Below are positions 32,663 to 33,414 of a stretch of 33,414 nucleotides of DNA, piece after piece. The stretch lies in contig CAZJGG010000032.1 in NCBI GenBank assembly GCA_964545475.1, forward strand, positions 1 through 33,414. Reading direction: 5' to 3'. The translations under genes were made by a program, and so were the position numbers. Each line of letters opens with the position of its first letter. Within the stretch, counting starts at the first letter, position 1. A model generated the notes under the pieces. It was not told the origin of the DNA, did no database searches, and was given only the letters and a program-made list of their open reading frames with translations. This DNA comes from CAZJGG01 sp964545475. Lineage in GTDB: Bacteria; Bacillota; Clostridia; Lachnospirales; JAISER01.

Positions 32663-33100
32663 CTAGTATTTTATTTCAAGCGCTGTTGGCATTTGAGCTT
32701 CGTGTTTATGTTCTGAACCTGTGTAAATATGAAGTTTTTTGTACATTTGTCTGCCTAAGTTGTTTTTAGGAAGCATACCTCTTATAGAGTGCTTCAAAAC
32801 TTCTTCCGGCTTCTTTTCCATCATATTACGAAGAGTAATTTCTTTAAGACCGGAAACATAGCCTGTATGTTTTCTGTAAATTTTTTGCTCCATTTTTTTG
32901 CCTGTAACAACGATTTTTTCCGCATTAATAACGATTACATAATCACCTGTATCAACATGAGGAGTGTAAATTGGCTTGTTTTTTCCAGTTAATATTTTAG
33001 CAATTTCGGATGATAAGCGACCAAGGGTATGCCCTGTTGCGTCTACCACATACCAATTACGGGTAACTTCCGCAGGTTTTGCGATAAAAGTAGACCTCAT
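32663..33100 (-). CDS. rplM: 50S ribosomal protein L13 (uL13)
   Basis: 145-aa large-subunit protein. The start is at 33100 (MRSTFIAKPAEVTRNWYVVD) behind GGGAGG; the frame is open to 33238, but this would run through the promoter. Typical parts are DATGHTLGRLSSEIAKILTG, GDYVIVINAEKIVVTGKK and GMLPKNNLGRQMYKKLHIY. Full length. First gene of the rplM-rpsI operon. Confidence 0.98.
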   Translation of the reverse strand: MRSTFIAKPAEVTRNWYVVDATGHTLGRLSSEIAKILTGKNKPIYTPHVDTGDYVIVINAEKIVVTGKKMEQKIYRKHTGYVSGLKEITLRNMMEKKPEEVLKHSIRGMLPKNNLGRQMYKKLHIYTGSEHKHEAQMPTALEIKY

Positions 33101-33150
33101 TAAATAAACCTCCCAAATAAAATAAATCTTCCAAATAATATTTATAATTA

Positions 33151-33202
33151 CTACGCAACTGTCATCCGGGGCTAACGGAATAAAGTGGTAGATTAAAAAC
33201 GC
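33151..33202 (-). promoter_or_regulatory. Candidate L13 leader
   Basis: Immediately after the expected transcription start, the minus strand reads GCGTTTTTAATCTACC, then CCGTTAGCCCCGG and GACAGTTGCGTAG. CTAC/GTAG and CCG/CGG can pair. The words CCGTTAGCCCCGG and AGTTGCGTAG recall the L13 autoregulatory leader of Firmicutes as I remember it, but I could not align it. Confidence 0.45.
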
Positions 33203-33206
33203 AATA

Positions 33207-33235
33207 ATTATATAGCATTTTGAATTTTTTGTCAA
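33207..33235 (-). promoter_or_regulatory. Promoter of rplM-rpsI
   Basis: TTGACA, 17 nt, TATAAT on the minus strand: full consensus. The leader is about 100 nt. Confidence 0.9.
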
Positions 33236-33242
33236 CAAAAAT

Positions 33243-33271
33243 ATAAAAACGGCATATCATACCGTTTTTAT
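33243..33271 (-). terminator. Terminator of tRNA-Gln
   Basis: ATAAAAACGG/CCGTTTTTAT, a 10-bp stem, then a T-rich stretch on the minus strand. It lies between the tRNA 3' end and the rplM promoter. Confidence 0.85.
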
Positions 33272-33275
33272 AAAA

Positions 33276-33347
33276 CTAGGCTGGAAGGATTCGAACCTTC
33301 GGATGATGGAGTCAGAGTCCATTGCCTTACCGCTTGGCGACAGCCCA
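33276..33347 (-). tRNA. tRNA-Gln (anticodon CTG)
   Basis: 72-nt cloverleaf on the minus strand. Acceptor TGGGCTG/CAGCCTA (one G-T pair), D stem GCC/GGC, anticodon stem ATGGA/TCCAT with loop CTCTGAC giving anticodon CTG (codon CAG), T arm GAAGG-TTCGAAT-CCTTC, discriminator G. CCA is not encoded. Followed by a terminator and preceded by a promoter. Confidence 0.93.
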
Positions 33348-33360
33348 TTGTATGTTGGAT

Positions 33361-33389
33361 ATATTACCACAAATATTTTTCTAATGCAA
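33361..33389 (-). promoter_or_regulatory. Promoter of tRNA-Gln
   Basis: TTGCAT, 17 nt, TAATAT on the minus strand, about 13 nt before the first base of the tRNA. Confidence 0.7.
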
Positions 33390-33414
33390 GTCCTAATTTA
33401 TGAAAAAGTTCGAT

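Noticed and set aside
32663..33238. Longer L13 frame with a hydrophobic N-terminal extension
   Set aside because: The extension lies over the promoter and leader; the ATG at 33100 has a strong ribosome binding site and the normal L13 N-terminus.
33405..33414. AAAGTTCGAT-like end of the window, also found inside copy A of the repeat
   Set aside because: Only about 10 bases, cut by the window edge; too short to claim a third copy.

Overview
The window looks like a chromosomal piece of a low-GC Gram-positive anaerobe of the class Clostridia. The signs are a complete anaerobic lysine-to-butyrate operon, SLH-domain surface proteins, a LysM-GH18 enzyme of the spore-germination type, an LtaS-type polymer synthase, AGGAGG-type ribosome binding sites, frequent TTG/GTG starts and many intrinsic terminators. 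I cannot name the species.

Left region (1-2800, minus strand): two tandem paralogous three-SLH surface proteins. The upstream copy (1225-2288) carries a one-base loss in a T-run of its signal peptide, and its leader is split by a ~160-bp palindromic mobile element. The leader of the paralogue preserves the empty site.

2748-7917 (plus): from a near-consensus promoter, four compactly spaced genes encode a small ArAE_1/FUSC-like membrane protein, a TIR-TM-coiled-coil protein with two PDZ-like repeats, a stand-alone RyR (ryanodine-receptor repeat) domain protein, and a 577-aa protein with a SLOG-like Rossmannoid N-terminus and four membrane segments. This is the best candidate for a poorly described signalling or conflict system. 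The operon ends at a terminator shared with the next, convergent operon.

7931-18750: yfcC-type transporter plus isoaspartyl dipeptidase (minus), then a 744-bp gap with two promoters, a decayed gene fragment and a lysine-riboswitch-like leader with a long terminator, then kal-kce-kdd-kamA-kamD-kamE-atoD-atoA (plus). Together these could take up beta-aspartyl peptides, release amino acids and ferment lysine through beta-lysine and 3-keto-5-aminohexanoate to acetoacetate and butyryl-CoA.

18754-28428: cell-envelope genes: LtaS-like synthase (minus), TagA/WecG glycosyltransferase, an orphan MsmK/UgpC-type ABC ATPase preceded by a folded leader, a class I/II aminotransferase, then a promoter and an operon of a large fused GT-C/PMT protein, a polyprenyl-phosphate glycosyltransferase and a GtrA flippase-like protein. 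A second copy of the palindromic element lies directly after the stop codon of the PMT gene.

28433-33414: LysM-GH18 hydrolase, DUF3786 protein and FAD oxidoreductase (minus), ridA (plus), a GC-richer palindromic repeat, then rplM-rpsI (minus) with a promoter and a possible L13 leader, and tRNA-Gln(CTG) (minus) with its own promoter and terminator. All identifications are made by eye from sequence; no database search was run.
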